8,265 bases of DNA from an uncultured Chlorobiota bacterium (GCA_947311265.1 CAMZKQ010000159.1:1-8265); one strand, 5' to 3'. Shown: positions 1 to 7,643, numbered from the stretch's first letter. Translations and numbers: made by a program. The notes: generated by a model from the sequence alone, not told the origin.

Positions 1-1137
1 ACAGGAACAGGAAAAACTGCCGCTTTTGCAATCCCAATACTGCAGCACCTAGCATTAGATAGGGAACGAAACAATTATGCCCGAAAAATAAAAGCCTTAA
101 TTGTAACCCCAACCAGAGAACTTGCCATACAAATTGATGATAATTTTACAGAATACGGCGAACACACAGGCTTAAAAAATACCGTTATTTTTGGCGGTGT
201 AAAACAAGGCAACCAAACCCGTGCCTTGCAACGAGGTATTGATATTTTGGTCGCTACACCCGGCAGGCTGCTTGATTTAATAGGGCAGGGCTTCATCAGT
301 TTAAAACACATCGAGTTTTTTGTGCTGGACGAGGCAGACCATATGCTAGACATGGGCTTTGTGCATGATATTCGTAAAATAATTGAAAAGCTACCCGAAA
401 GAAGGCAATCGCTTTTCTTTTCGGCAACCATGCCACCAAAAATAATTAACCTTTCGGGGAAAATTTTAGGTCGCCCTAGAAAAGTAACCATTAAACCCGA
501 ACAGGCAACTGCCGAGAAAGTAGATCAGGCAGTTTATTTTGTTTCCAAAAAGGATAAGGTTAAATTACTTACTCATATACTTGAAAATGAGAACTTTGAA
601 ACTGCACTTGTTTTTTCCAGAACCAAGCACGGAGCAAATAAAATTGTAAAAATGCTAAGTAAAGCCAAAATATCGGCAGAAGCCATTCATGGCAATAAAT
701 CGCAGACGGCAAGGCAAAAGGCACTAGGTAACTTCAAAAGTGGAAGAACCAAAGTTCTCATTGCCACCGATATAGCCGCACGTGGGATAGATGTATCCCA
801 ACTTTCCTTAGTTATTAATTACGATTTGCCAAATGTTGCAGAAACCTATGTACACCGAATTGGGCGAACAGGAAGAGCCAAAGCAAGTGGCATAGCCCTC
901 TCTTTTTGCGATGGCGAAGAAAGAGCATACTTGCGTGATATTGAGAAACTTATAAAACAAAAAGTACCTGTAATTGACAATCACCCTTATCCTGACGACG
1001 GTACTTTTATTCCTGAAAAGAAGCCACAAAGACCTCAACGGCGGAATAATAGAAACTCCCAAAGTAGCCGCAATAATAGCAAAAAAACAAACCAGCGAAG
1101 ACCCTCCAAAAGGCGATTCTCTAAACGGGAAGATTAA
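1..1137 (+). CDS. rhlE: DEAD-box ATP-dependent RNA helicase, RhlE-like (5' end outside the window)
   Basis: Unwinds or remodels RNA duplexes using ATP, probably in ribosome assembly or RNA turnover in the cytoplasm. The reading frame is open from base 1, and 378 codons are present. The window begins inside motif I (TGTGKT, residues 1-6 of the visible part). The rest of the two RecA-like domains follows: PTRELA (37-42), TPGR, DEAD (110-113, in VLDEADHMLDMGF), SAT (141-143), a motif IV region (ALVFSRTKHG), ATDIAARGIDV and HRIGRTGR (285-292). The first in-frame ATG at 226 lies after motifs I and Ia, so it is not the true start. Roughly 45 N-terminal residues with the Q motif should lie upstream. 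The last 40 or so residues form a disordered Arg/Lys/Asn/Gln-rich tail, typical of RhlE-type enzymes and likely to bind RNA non-specifically. The assignment to RhlE within the DEAD-box family rests on the motif II-III region and the tail, so the subfamily is less certain than the family. Confidence 0.95.
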   Translation, partial: TGTGKTAAFAIPILQHLALDRERNNYARKIKALIVTPTRELAIQIDDNFTEYGEHTGLKNTVIFGGVKQGNQTRALQRGIDILVATPGRLLDLIGQGFISLKHIEFFVLDEADHMLDMGFVHDIRKIIEKLPERRQSLFFSATMPPKIINLSGKILGRPRKVTIKPEQATAEKVDQAVYFVSKKDKVKLLTHILENENFETALVFSRTKHGANKIVKMLSKAKISAEAIHGNKSQTARQKALGNFKSGRTKVLIATDIAARGIDVSQLSLVINYDLPNVAETYVHRIGRTGRAKASGIALSFCDGEERAYLRDIEKLIKQKVPVIDNHPYPDDGTFIPEKKPQRPQRRNNRNSQSSRNNSKKTNQRRPSKRRFSKRED

Positions 1138-1170
1138 TTGATAATATTAAAACATTAAATTATAATTATA

Positions 1171-1995
1171 ATGAAAACTACTTTTCTATCAGTATTTGCA
1201 ACAATCCTGCTTTTTAGTGCTTGCACCCAAAACGCAGAAAAAAAAGTAATAACTAAAACCGATACCGTTTTTGTAAGCAACTCTTCGGAACATTTGAGTA
1301 TGGCTACTTTGTGGTTTCAAAATTCGGCAGAAGCTGCTGCCTTATACCACCAAGCCTATAATATTGCAAAAATCCGCTTAGACGAAAAAATAAAGTTTCA
1401 CAAAAAATCAGACAAAAAATTAGCAATTATTACCGACCTAGACGAAACGGCGATAGATAATAGCCCGTTTCAGGCAAAGCTAATTAAAGAAAATGTACAC
1501 TACTCCAGAGATAGATGGAATGCTTGGGTAAACGAAGGGCGTGCCAAAGCAACACCAGGGGCAGTTGAGTTTTTTAACTATGCAGCAAGCAAAGGCGTAA
1601 AAGTAATTTACCTATCCAACAGGGAAGATGGCACGTTGCCAGCAACTATAAAAAACATGAAAAAGCTAGGGTTTCCTAATACTGTGCCAGAAAATTATTT
1701 GCTGAAAACAAAAAAATCAGATAAAACCGAACGTCGTGCTATGGTGCTTAAAGATTACGAGGTAATCTTATATTTGGGCGATAATTTACTTGATTTTGAT
1801 GAGTTTTTTGGGCAAAGAACGGGAGCCGATTTGGGCAGAAAAAGCGTGGAAGAAAGAAAGGCTGAATTTGGCAATACATTTATTGTTTTCCCTAACCCAA
1901 TGTATGGCAACTGGGAGAAGGCAATCTATGGTGGAACTTATGCAAAAAGTGCTGACGAGAAGGCAAAAAATAGATTGGAAATTTTGCAAGACTAG
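1171..1995 (+). CDS. 5'-nucleotidase / acid phosphatase, lipoprotein e(P4) family (HAD superfamily)
   Basis: Predicted lipid-anchored phosphatase acting outside the inner membrane. Known e(P4) relatives dephosphorylate nucleoside monophosphates such as NMN, which allows nucleoside uptake. The 274 residues start with a type II signal peptide; the hydrophobic stretch ends in FSAC, so Cys18 is the probable lipidated residue. The HAD motifs are all visible: DLDET (89-93; Asp89 nucleophile and Asp91 acid/base), YLSNRE (147-152; motif II Ser149), a Lys-rich motif III region around 180-187, and GDNLLDFDEF (203-212; motif IV acidic residues that hold Mg2+). Its length matches the family. The start follows a 33-bp gap after the helicase that is almost entirely A/T, with no Shine-Dalgarno sequence. 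Only 6 bp separate its stop from prmC, so the three genes are probably co-transcribed. The family is clear; the physiological substrate is not shown by the sequence. Confidence 0.93.
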   Translation: MKTTFLSVFATILLFSACTQNAEKKVITKTDTVFVSNSSEHLSMATLWFQNSAEAAALYHQAYNIAKIRLDEKIKFHKKSDKKLAIITDLDETAIDNSPFQAKLIKENVHYSRDRWNAWVNEGRAKATPGAVEFFNYAASKGVKVIYLSNREDGTLPATIKNMKKLGFPNTVPENYLLKTKKSDKTERRAMVLKDYEVILYLGDNLLDFDEFFGQRTGADLGRKSVEERKAEFGNTFIVFPNPMYGNWEKAIYGGTYAKSADEKAKNRLEILQD

Positions 1996-2001
1996 TTTTA
2001 A

Positions 2002-2865
2002 ATGCCCGATAAATTATCAATTTCAGATATTAAAAATGAAATTAGGATAGCCCTTAAAAAGGGCTTTGAAAAGGACGAAATAGCTGCACTTATTAAAATT
2101 CTTTTTGAGGATTTGCTGGGAATTAATGCTGTAGAACTAGCTATTTCGGGCGATAAATTACTCCATTCTGCCCAAGCAGAACTTTTACTTAATGCGGTAA
2201 ATAGGCTCAAAAATAACGAGCCTATACAGTATGTTACGCAAAAAGCGTATTGCTTTGGGCGTACTTTTAATGTTAATACTTCGGTGCTTATTCCTCGCCC
2301 AGAAACGGAGGAGTTGATGGCTTCGATTATTGAAAAGAATAAAAGCAAACAAAGGGAGCTTACAATTTTAGATATTGGCACTGGTTCGGGTTGCATTGCA
2401 ATTACATTGCAAAAAGAACTCAGTGCAAAAGTGTTTGCCGCAGATATTTCTGTAGCAGCTCTTGAAACGGCAAGTGAAAATGCCGTAAAAAATAGTGCAG
2501 AAGTTACTTTTGTAGAGTTGGATATTTTAAATTATAACAATCAATTTAAAAATCAAAAATTTGATATTATTGTAAGTAACCCCCCTTATGTTTTGGAAAG
2601 TGAGCAAGCCCAGATGCAACCCAATGTGCTTGATTTTGAACCACATATTGCTCTTTTTGTGAAAGATAATAATGCACTCATTTTCTATGAAAAAATTACA
2701 GCCTTGGGCAAGGATAAATTAAATCCCGGAGGGCAACTTTATTTTGAAATAAATGAAGCCAAAGCTAAGGCGGTTGCCAAACTGTTAGAAAATAACCAAT
2801 TTAAAATGGTAAAAATAAATGAAGATATTTTTGGGAAAGAACGGTTTGTATGGGGAACTGTATAA
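2002..2865 (+). CDS. prmC: Peptide chain release factor N5-glutamine methyltransferase PrmC (HemK)
   Basis: Methylates the glutamine of the GGQ motif of release factors RF1/RF2 using S-adenosylmethionine, which raises termination efficiency. The 287-residue length is normal. The N-terminal helical release-factor-binding domain covers about residues 1-95. It is followed by the family motif PRPETEEL (98-105), the SAM-binding motif I DIGTGSGCI (124-132), the acidic end of motif II (ADIS, around 147-150), and the catalytic NPPY (193-196), which binds the glutamine amide. FEPHIALF (212-219) and the C-terminal FEINE are also typical of PrmC. The ATG sits 6 bp after the phosphatase stop with no ribosome-binding site, which suggests coupling to upstream translation. 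Two perfect short inverted repeats fall inside the first 225 bases of the gene (2049-2065 and 2201-2225); they may be chance. No damage is seen. Confidence 0.96.
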   Translation: MPDKLSISDIKNEIRIALKKGFEKDEIAALIKILFEDLLGINAVELAISGDKLLHSAQAELLLNAVNRLKNNEPIQYVTQKAYCFGRTFNVNTSVLIPRPETEELMASIIEKNKSKQRELTILDIGTGSGCIAITLQKELSAKVFAADISVAALETASENAVKNSAEVTFVELDILNYNNQFKNQKFDIIVSNPPYVLESEQAQMQPNVLDFEPHIALFVKDNNALIFYEKITALGKDKLNPGGQLYFEINEAKAKAVAKLLENNQFKMVKINEDIFGKERFVWGTV

Positions 2866-2878
2866 ATGACTATAAATT

Positions 2879-3184
2879 ATGTTAAAATAAATTAGCATAT
2901 TTCTACTTTTAATACTATTGAGTACAATGCTCAATTCGCAAACCCTACCGGACACTACCCTTATATAGAACCGTTTACAAAACGTACAATAAAAAAGGGC
3001 AAAACCTCTATCCTGCAAAGTTTTTATCGTTAATTTATGGTAAAACTGGGGATTACATCACCTTGGTAGGGAAATTTGGAAAAGGGCATTTTATACGAAA
3101 AACCCCAATTACCACAACGCATCGGGCACTATGGATACTTTAAATATCCCAAAAATTGCAAAAGTAATTGATAGCGTTTTTTAG
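2879..3184 (+). pseudogene. Decayed gene for a small secreted protein (one nonsense codon, two frame changes)
   Basis: No intact gene fits this 334-bp gap, but the three reading frames together describe one. From the ATG at 2879 the frame reads MLK, a TAA stop (2888-2890), then ISIFLLLILLSTMLNSQ, which is a normal signal peptide if the TAA was once a Lys codon. That frame closes at a TAG at 2966. The frame starting at positions divisible by three is open from 2922 to 3140 and carries the polar segment YKTYNKKGQNLYPAKFLSLI and onwards. From about 3098 the first frame resumes with TKNPNYHNASGTMDTLNIPK and ends at TAG 3182-3184. The two shifts cancel, so the ancestor would have had about 101 residues. 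A run of five A and four C at 3098-3106 is a likely site for the second shift. It lies 13 bp after prmC, so it may once have been in that operon. I recognise no family. Assembly error is possible, but three lesions within 300 bp beside intact genes favour real decay. Confidence 0.55.
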
Positions 3185-3199
3185 CACTTACCCATTAGG

Positions 3200-4003
3200 C
3201 TACTTTTCCATTGCCATCATTTTATCTTCGATATAATGCACAAGCTCTACAAAATTGGGGGCCCTTTTTATGGTTCTATCCCGCTCAAATGGCAGGTTTA
3301 CGTCGATATGCTCAATAAATGTAGCTGGTGCGTTCGACATTATATATATATCGTCTGCCAAATAAACGGCCTCAGAAATGTCGTGGGTAACTAGCACAAT
3401 TGTTGGCTGTACTTTCTCCCAGATTTTGATTAAAAAATCTTGCATACGCAGGCGGGTGCTTGTATCCAAAGCACCAAAAGGCTCGTCCATTAAAATAAAC
3501 TTATCGTTTACCAGTAAGCTACGGGCAATGGCTACACGTTGTAGCTGCCCGCCCGATAGGGTGGGGTATTGTGCAAATTTTTCTTCATGCCCTTTTAGCC
3601 CAACAATATCAAGCATTTCCCTTGCTTTTTCTTCCCGCTCTTTTTTAGAAATGCCTCTATATTTTAGCCCTAAAGCCACGTTGTCCAGCACCGACATCCA
3701 TGGAAATGAGGAGTATTGCTGGAAAACCATGCCAATTCTATCCTTATGGGTAAGTGGCTTATCGTAGAGTAAAATTTCGCCAGAAGTGGGCTGTTGTAGC
3801 CCTGCTATATACCTCAAAATTGTAGATTTCCCGCAGCCAGAGGGGCCTAATATCACGACAAATTGTCCTTTATTGGGAATGTCCTCAATAAGAAAGTCTA
3901 AATCTTTAATAATGAAATTTTTGCCTCCGTCATAAGATTGGGAGGCTTTTTTTATTTCAATTATATTCTTGTATTCGGTACCTGTAAACTGAACGCTTGG
4001 CAT
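3200..4003 (-). CDS. ABC transporter ATP-binding protein, NitT/TauT (nitrate/sulfonate/taurine) type
   Basis: Cytoplasmic ATPase that would power an importer for small anions such as nitrate, sulfonates, bicarbonate or related compounds. The 267 residues contain a complete nucleotide-binding domain: Walker A GPSGCGKST (53-61), Q-loop VFQQY (94-97 region), signature LSGGQLQR (149-156), Walker B FILMDEPFGALD (169-180) and H-loop THD (His207). The sequence around the Q-loop, Walker B and the EAVYLADDI segment after the H-loop resembles SsuB/TauB/NrtD proteins more than other importer ATPases. It is the last gene of the - strand cluster, 26 bp after the globin stop, and it faces the decayed gene and prmC. 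No permease or periplasmic binding protein is adjacent. The genes upstream in the same direction are a globin and an unrelated ABCG-type exporter, so its membrane partner must be encoded elsewhere. The ATPase assignment is firm; the substrate class is inferred only from family resemblance. Confidence 0.92.
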   Translation of the reverse strand: MPSVQFTGTEYKNIIEIKKASQSYDGGKNFIIKDLDFLIEDIPNKGQFVVILGPSGCGKSTILRYIAGLQQPTSGEILLYDKPLTHKDRIGMVFQQYSSFPWMSVLDNVALGLKYRGISKKEREEKAREMLDIVGLKGHEEKFAQYPTLSGGQLQRVAIARSLLVNDKFILMDEPFGALDTSTRLRMQDFLIKIWEKVQPTIVLVTHDISEAVYLADDIYIMSNAPATFIEHIDVNLPFERDRTIKRAPNFVELVHYIEDKMMAMEK

Positions 4004-4029
4004 ATTTATAGTGTTTAATTTATTGGGTG

Positions 4030-4512
4030 TTAAGCTCCCCAGAATCCTGTTTTGTTTTCTGCTTTTTTTGTTTCACCTTCTCCCTCTGGTGTATTTATCA
4101 TCCAGATAGAAAAAATATCTAAATAGTTCCAAAAAGAAAGTAGAAGTGGTTCATCTACTTTTAATTCGGGTAAAATTGCTTGATAACATTTTAACCAAAC
4201 TAGCCTAGCTGATGGGGTTATTTTAAAGGGGGCATGGCGTGCTGCCATCATGGGGTTGCCTCTATTTTTGCTGAAGTGTGCTTCGCCGCCACATATTTGG
4301 ATAAAGAAATCTGCGGATTTCTTTTTGGCAAAATCGATTCCTGCTTCGTTATCCGGAAAAAGCCCTTTGATTTTGCTTTTTACAAGCAAATCGTAATGTT
4401 GGCTTACTAATTCTCGCATGCCTGGCTCGGTAAGTTGAGCTAAAAATTGGGGGTTTGGTTTTTCGACTCTTGGTCTAATGCCAAACGCTCCTGGGGTTAT
4501 ATTTAGTGTCAT
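4030..4512 (-). CDS. Group II-like truncated haemoglobin (bacterial globin)
   Basis: Predicted cytoplasmic haem protein of 160 residues that would bind O2 or NO; relatives act in NO detoxification, O2 delivery or redox sensing. Visible globin landmarks are a B-helix Tyr at position B10 (Tyr40 in SQHYDLLVKS), LFP at the CD corner (51-53), the E-helix region SADFFIQICGG (66-76), the proximal F8 histidine in ARHAPFKI (His93), and the G8 tryptophan (Trp106 in VWLKCY). The G8 Trp and the RHxPFxI pattern point to group II. About 30 N-terminal residues precede the globin fold, and a charged tail (about 143-160, ending GFWGA) follows it. The start codon overlaps the transporter stop as ATGA (4509-4512), which implies translational coupling and a joint role or at least matched dosage. 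An A/G-rich AAAGAAGA just before the ATG may help initiation. I am confident of the fold, less so of the subgroup, and the ligand chemistry is unknown. Confidence 0.9.
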   Translation of the reverse strand: MTLNITPGAFGIRPRVEKPNPQFLAQLTEPGMRELVSQHYDLLVKSKIKGLFPDNEAGIDFAKKKSADFFIQICGGEAHFSKNRGNPMMAARHAPFKITPSARLVWLKCYQAILPELKVDEPLLLSFWNYLDIFSIWMINTPEGEGETKKAENKTGFWGA

Positions 4513-7500
4513 TCTTCTTTATGTTTTTTTCGTGTTTGTATGTAATCAGAAAAATCTAGTGTTTTTCTGAGCAAGCTGTAGTAGAGTGTAAAAAACATTA
4601 TAATTGTATAGCCCCAAAGTACGCCTGTGTTTACCCAAAATGTATCGTAATACCGTCCGAAAAGCATTTTCTTTGGTGCGTAAAAATGGGATTTGAAATT
4701 TTGCTGTGGATAGGTGTATATTGGGTCTGCTTTTTTGTAAAGCTGGTTTTTATAACGAATAATTTTGTTTGGCTCGTCGGAGTTGCGAACAAAATTTTCT
4801 AATACACTGTTAAAATGTTCTCTTTTTAGTTTTTCGTAACTTTTTTTTAAATCGCCTTTGGAGCGGCTTATTATTACACTGTCTCTTTTTTTATCTGCTA
4901 AATTATAGCGTTTGGAGTAGTAAGTTTGTATGTCTTTGAGGTATGTTTTTACTGCTTTTATGTCCTTTGTTTTGATTTTAGAGAATTTTAAATGCTCTAA
5001 GCTATCTTTGTACACTACTTTTTTTTGTAGTTTTTCTTCTTTTAAGATTTCATTTTTCAGGAGTGCTAAATGTCCATTTATTTTATCTTTCCGTGCAACG
5101 GAATCTTTGTTTCTTACAACAAAATCAATACTATTTATAAGTTCGACACGCCAAAAGTCTTTTTTAAAATTGGCGTTTTCTTTTGCCCTTTGGTATTTAA
5201 AAACGGGAGACATAAAGGCATTTTCTATGTATTGATTTACTGCTAAGGCTTCATAAGCCCAGCGTGCGGTAATTATTTCGCCAAACCATGGTATTGATTC
5301 TGGCGATGAGATGTGTGGGTTTAGTTTTTCATATTTTACGATAATCCCACTCAAAATAATTTGTGGGATAAGTAGGAATGGAATGATGATATATATTGTA
5401 ATTGAGGTTTTGAAGCCGTCTGAAATATTTAACCCAAGTAGGATTGAAAATGCCCATGTGCTAAAAAGTATGAGCCAATAGTCGAAAAACATGCCTTTTA
5501 TTTCGAGTATCAGGTTGCCCATGAGGACGTATGTAAGTGCCTGATATGCACCTATTAAGAATAGTATTGCTACTTTTGAAATAAGGTAACTTGAGCGGCT
5601 AAGGTTAAGGAATGACTCTCGTTTTAGGATTTTTCGGTCTTTAATAATTTCTTGTGCACTGATGGTTAGCCCGATAAAAACAGCAACAATTACGGACATG
5701 AAGATATAGACTGGCAAGTTTGAATTTTCGCTTAGGGAGTATCCAAATTTGTTTTGCTCGGACATATCAAAATATTTGATAATAAAAGATAGCATACCTG
5801 CCAGAATTGGGGCTTCGAGCAAGTTTATTAGCATGTATTGTTTGTTGGCAAATTTGGAGAGTATATCTCGTTGTATAAATGTTATGGTCTGGCTTAGTCG
5901 TCCTGGTATTTTAAATAAATTGGCAGGCAGTACCTGTTCTTTTTTTATTTTTGTTGTCGTTTCTTGTTCGATATGTTTGTTGTAAAAGCTATACCATTCG
6001 GCGGGTGCGGTTTTTCGGGTTTGTGTTAGCGAGCCATATTCGTCGAGTACGCGCCCTTCTATAATGTTGAATATTTGTTCTGGGTTTACATTACCGCAGG
6101 TGTGGCATTCGCTTTCGTTCCAGTCGGCTTGTTTTATTTTGGATTTAAAATAGACGATTGCCTCAACTGGGTCTTCGTTGTAAATCATGTAGCCACCGGT
6201 GTCTAGCAGTAGGAGTTTATCGAACATCTTGAAAATGTCGGAGGAGGGCTGGTGGATGACTACAAAAATTAATTTCCCTCTAAGTGTTAGTTCTTTAAGG
6301 AGGTCTAATATTATTTCGGAATCTCTTGATGAGAGTCCTGATGTTGGTTCGTCTAGAAATAAAATGGAGGGTTCTCTTATGAGTTCTAGTGCAATATTTA
6401 GGCGTTTGCGTTGTCCTCCGCTTATTTTTTTGTTTAGGGGGCTGCCTACTTTCATGTCTTTTATACTGTACAGACCTAGGTTCATAAGTGTACGCAGGAC
6501 AACTCTGTAAAGTTGTGGTTTTGTGTATCCACTAAAGCAAAGTTTGGCATTGTAGAATAGGTTTTCAAAAACGGTTAAATCTTCTATAAGTAAGTCGTCC
6601 TGCGAGACATGCCCAATAACGCCTTCAATTTTTTTAGAGTCGGAGTGTATGTCAATTCCGTTTATGGTAACTGCCCCAGTGGTGGGTATTAGGCTACCAT
6701 TGAGTGTGCCAAGTAGGGTGGATTTTCCTGCCCCGCTAGCCCCCATTATCCCGATAAGGTTACCGGATTCTTGCTTGAAGTTTGTTTTGTGCAGACCGTA
6801 TGCTCCATTTTTAAATCGGTAAGTTAAGTTGTTTACTTCAAAAATAATTTTGTGCTTATTTTCGTCGGCACTATATGCTCTTACAATATCGCTGTAATAA
6901 ACGGCTTCTCGTTGGGTGTTGCGGATAGATGAGCCTGTGGCAAGGACGTATGCACGGTGGTTATGGATAATTTGCCCGTTGAGTTGTAGTTCGTTATCGC
7001 CTTTGTAAGTGAATATGTATAGGTTTGCAGATTCAAATCTATAGACTAAAATTTGCCCTTCGAGTAGTGGCATTTGTAGGTGCAGGGCATGTACTTTGTC
7101 ATGAGAGTTGCTATTGTTGATTACTAGCATGTTTTCAAAATCGGGTACACGGGTGTCTGTATCCAATATAAAGGTGAGCAGGTTTTGATATTCTCTTGGG
7201 GTGAGGTGGAAAATTTCGGCTACTGTGGTCAGGAACTCGTATTCTTGCTCTGAGATTTCTTCGGAGGTGTTAATAAATTCGAGCAAGCGAATCAGTACTA
7301 CAACTTTTTGCCGTTTTGTAATTTCGGTATTTATTTTAGTGCAAATTTTGAGTACTTTTACGGAGCTTGCAGCGATTACCGTTCTTTTTTTGTTTTTTCG
7401 TTTGCTTCTTTTTTGTAGGGCATCAAGGTATTGGTCGTATATAATAAGGTACTCGTTTACTAGTTCGGAGTTGAGTTGCCGATTTAGAAATGCCTTTACC

Positions 7501-7586
7501 AATTCTTTTTTACTTTCGGAATCTTCTGCTGGGCTGGCGATGATTGCAAAAAGTTGCATTAGTGCTTTTAATATATTTTCACTCAT
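4509..7586 (-). CDS. Large ABCG-type ABC half-transporter with TerB-like N-terminus and long extracytoplasmic loop
   Basis: A 1025-residue fused ATPase-permease of the inner membrane; the ABCG (White) order, ATPase first, suggests export or lipid/small-molecule translocation. Domains in order: helical TerB-like region (about 5-140, clearest at EEISEQEYEF and the helices around it); a beta-rich linker (about 165-240, with LNGQIIHNHRAYVLATGSSI) at the position where some bacterial homologues carry FHA domains, but lacking FHA phosphopeptide residues; the nucleotide-binding domain with Walker A GASGAGKST (282-290), Q-loop Gln329, signature ISGGQRKR (388-395), Walker B ILFLDEP (408-414) and H-loop His445; a CHTC motif (494-497); and membrane segments near 585-606, 624-645, 665-690, 700-720, 727-750 and 985-1004. 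Residues 751-984 between segments 5 and 6 form a 234-residue loop, mostly charged helix, on the non-cytoplasmic side by ABCG topology. As a half-transporter it should dimerise. The gene for an exported protein precedes it by 57 bp, and the globin gene overlaps its stop. The substrate is unknown. Confidence 0.92.
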   Translation of the reverse strand: MSENILKALMQLFAIIASPAEDSESKKELVKAFLNRQLNSELVNEYLIIYDQYLDALQKRSKRKNKKRTVIAASSVKVLKICTKINTEITKRQKVVVLIRLLEFINTSEEISEQEYEFLTTVAEIFHLTPREYQNLLTFILDTDTRVPDFENMLVINNSNSHDKVHALHLQMPLLEGQILVYRFESANLYIFTYKGDNELQLNGQIIHNHRAYVLATGSSIRNTQREAVYYSDIVRAYSADENKHKIIFEVNNLTYRFKNGAYGLHKTNFKQESGNLIGIMGASGAGKSTLLGTLNGSLIPTTGAVTINGIDIHSDSKKIEGVIGHVSQDDLLIEDLTVFENLFYNAKLCFSGYTKPQLYRVVLRTLMNLGLYSIKDMKVGSPLNKKISGGQRKRLNIALELIREPSILFLDEPTSGLSSRDSEIILDLLKELTLRGKLIFVVIHQPSSDIFKMFDKLLLLDTGGYMIYNEDPVEAIVYFKSKIKQADWNESECHTCGNVNPEQIFNIIEGRVLDEYGSLTQTRKTAPAEWYSFYNKHIEQETTTKIKKEQVLPANLFKIPGRLSQTITFIQRDILSKFANKQYMLINLLEAPILAGMLSFIIKYFDMSEQNKFGYSLSENSNLPVYIFMSVIVAVFIGLTISAQEIIKDRKILKRESFLNLSRSSYLISKVAILFLIGAYQALTYVLMGNLILEIKGMFFDYWLILFSTWAFSILLGLNISDGFKTSITIYIIIPFLLIPQIILSGIIVKYEKLNPHISSPESIPWFGEIITARWAYEALAVNQYIENAFMSPVFKYQRAKENANFKKDFWRVELINSIDFVVRNKDSVARKDKINGHLALLKNEILKEEKLQKKVVYKDSLEHLKFSKIKTKDIKAVKTYLKDIQTYYSKRYNLADKKRDSVIISRSKGDLKKSYEKLKREHFNSVLENFVRNSDEPNKIIRYKNQLYKKADPIYTYPQQNFKSHFYAPKKMLFGRYYDTFWVNTGVLWGYTIIMFFTLYYSLLRKTLDFSDYIQTRKKHKEE

Positions 7587-7643
7587 TTATTAAGGAATAG
7601 TAGTTGTTTTGGGTTTGTAAAGTTTGTTTTAAGTATAAAGCAA

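Noticed and set aside
1138..1170. Possible separate promoter for the acid phosphatase gene in the 33-bp A/T-only gap.
   Set aside because: No TAnnTTTG or properly spaced TTG can be found; the sequence is typical of Bacteroidota leaders before start codons and the spacing fits read-through from the helicase gene.
2049..2065. Perfect hairpin AGCCCTT-AAA-AAGGGCT inside prmC, terminator-like.
   Set aside because: It lies 48 bases into an intact gene and has no following T-run; the codons make good PrmC N-terminal protein. Probably coincidental.
2201..2225. 8-bp inverted repeat ATAGGCTC / GAGCCTAT with a 9-base loop inside prmC.
   Set aside because: Fully within the coding frame, with no T-run and no second copy seen; short repeats of this size are expected by chance.
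2785..3018. Minus-strand open frame of 77 codons over the end of prmC and the gap after it.
   Set aside because: It overlaps the conserved C-terminus of prmC, its composition is low-complexity Phe/Tyr/Ile from antisense AT-rich DNA, and the plus-strand signal-peptide remnant explains the gap better.
3160..3207. AAAAGTA (3160-3166) and TACTTTT (3201-3207) could pair as a terminator between the convergent genes.
   Set aside because: The stem is only 7 A/T-rich pairs with a loop of more than 30 bases and it overlaps the ATPase stop; too weak to call.
4930..7593. Several plus-strand open frames of 78-130 codons antisense to the large transporter gene.
   Set aside because: They are Ser/Phe/Arg-rich mirror frames of a long conserved gene with complete ABC motifs; no start context or recognisable domain.
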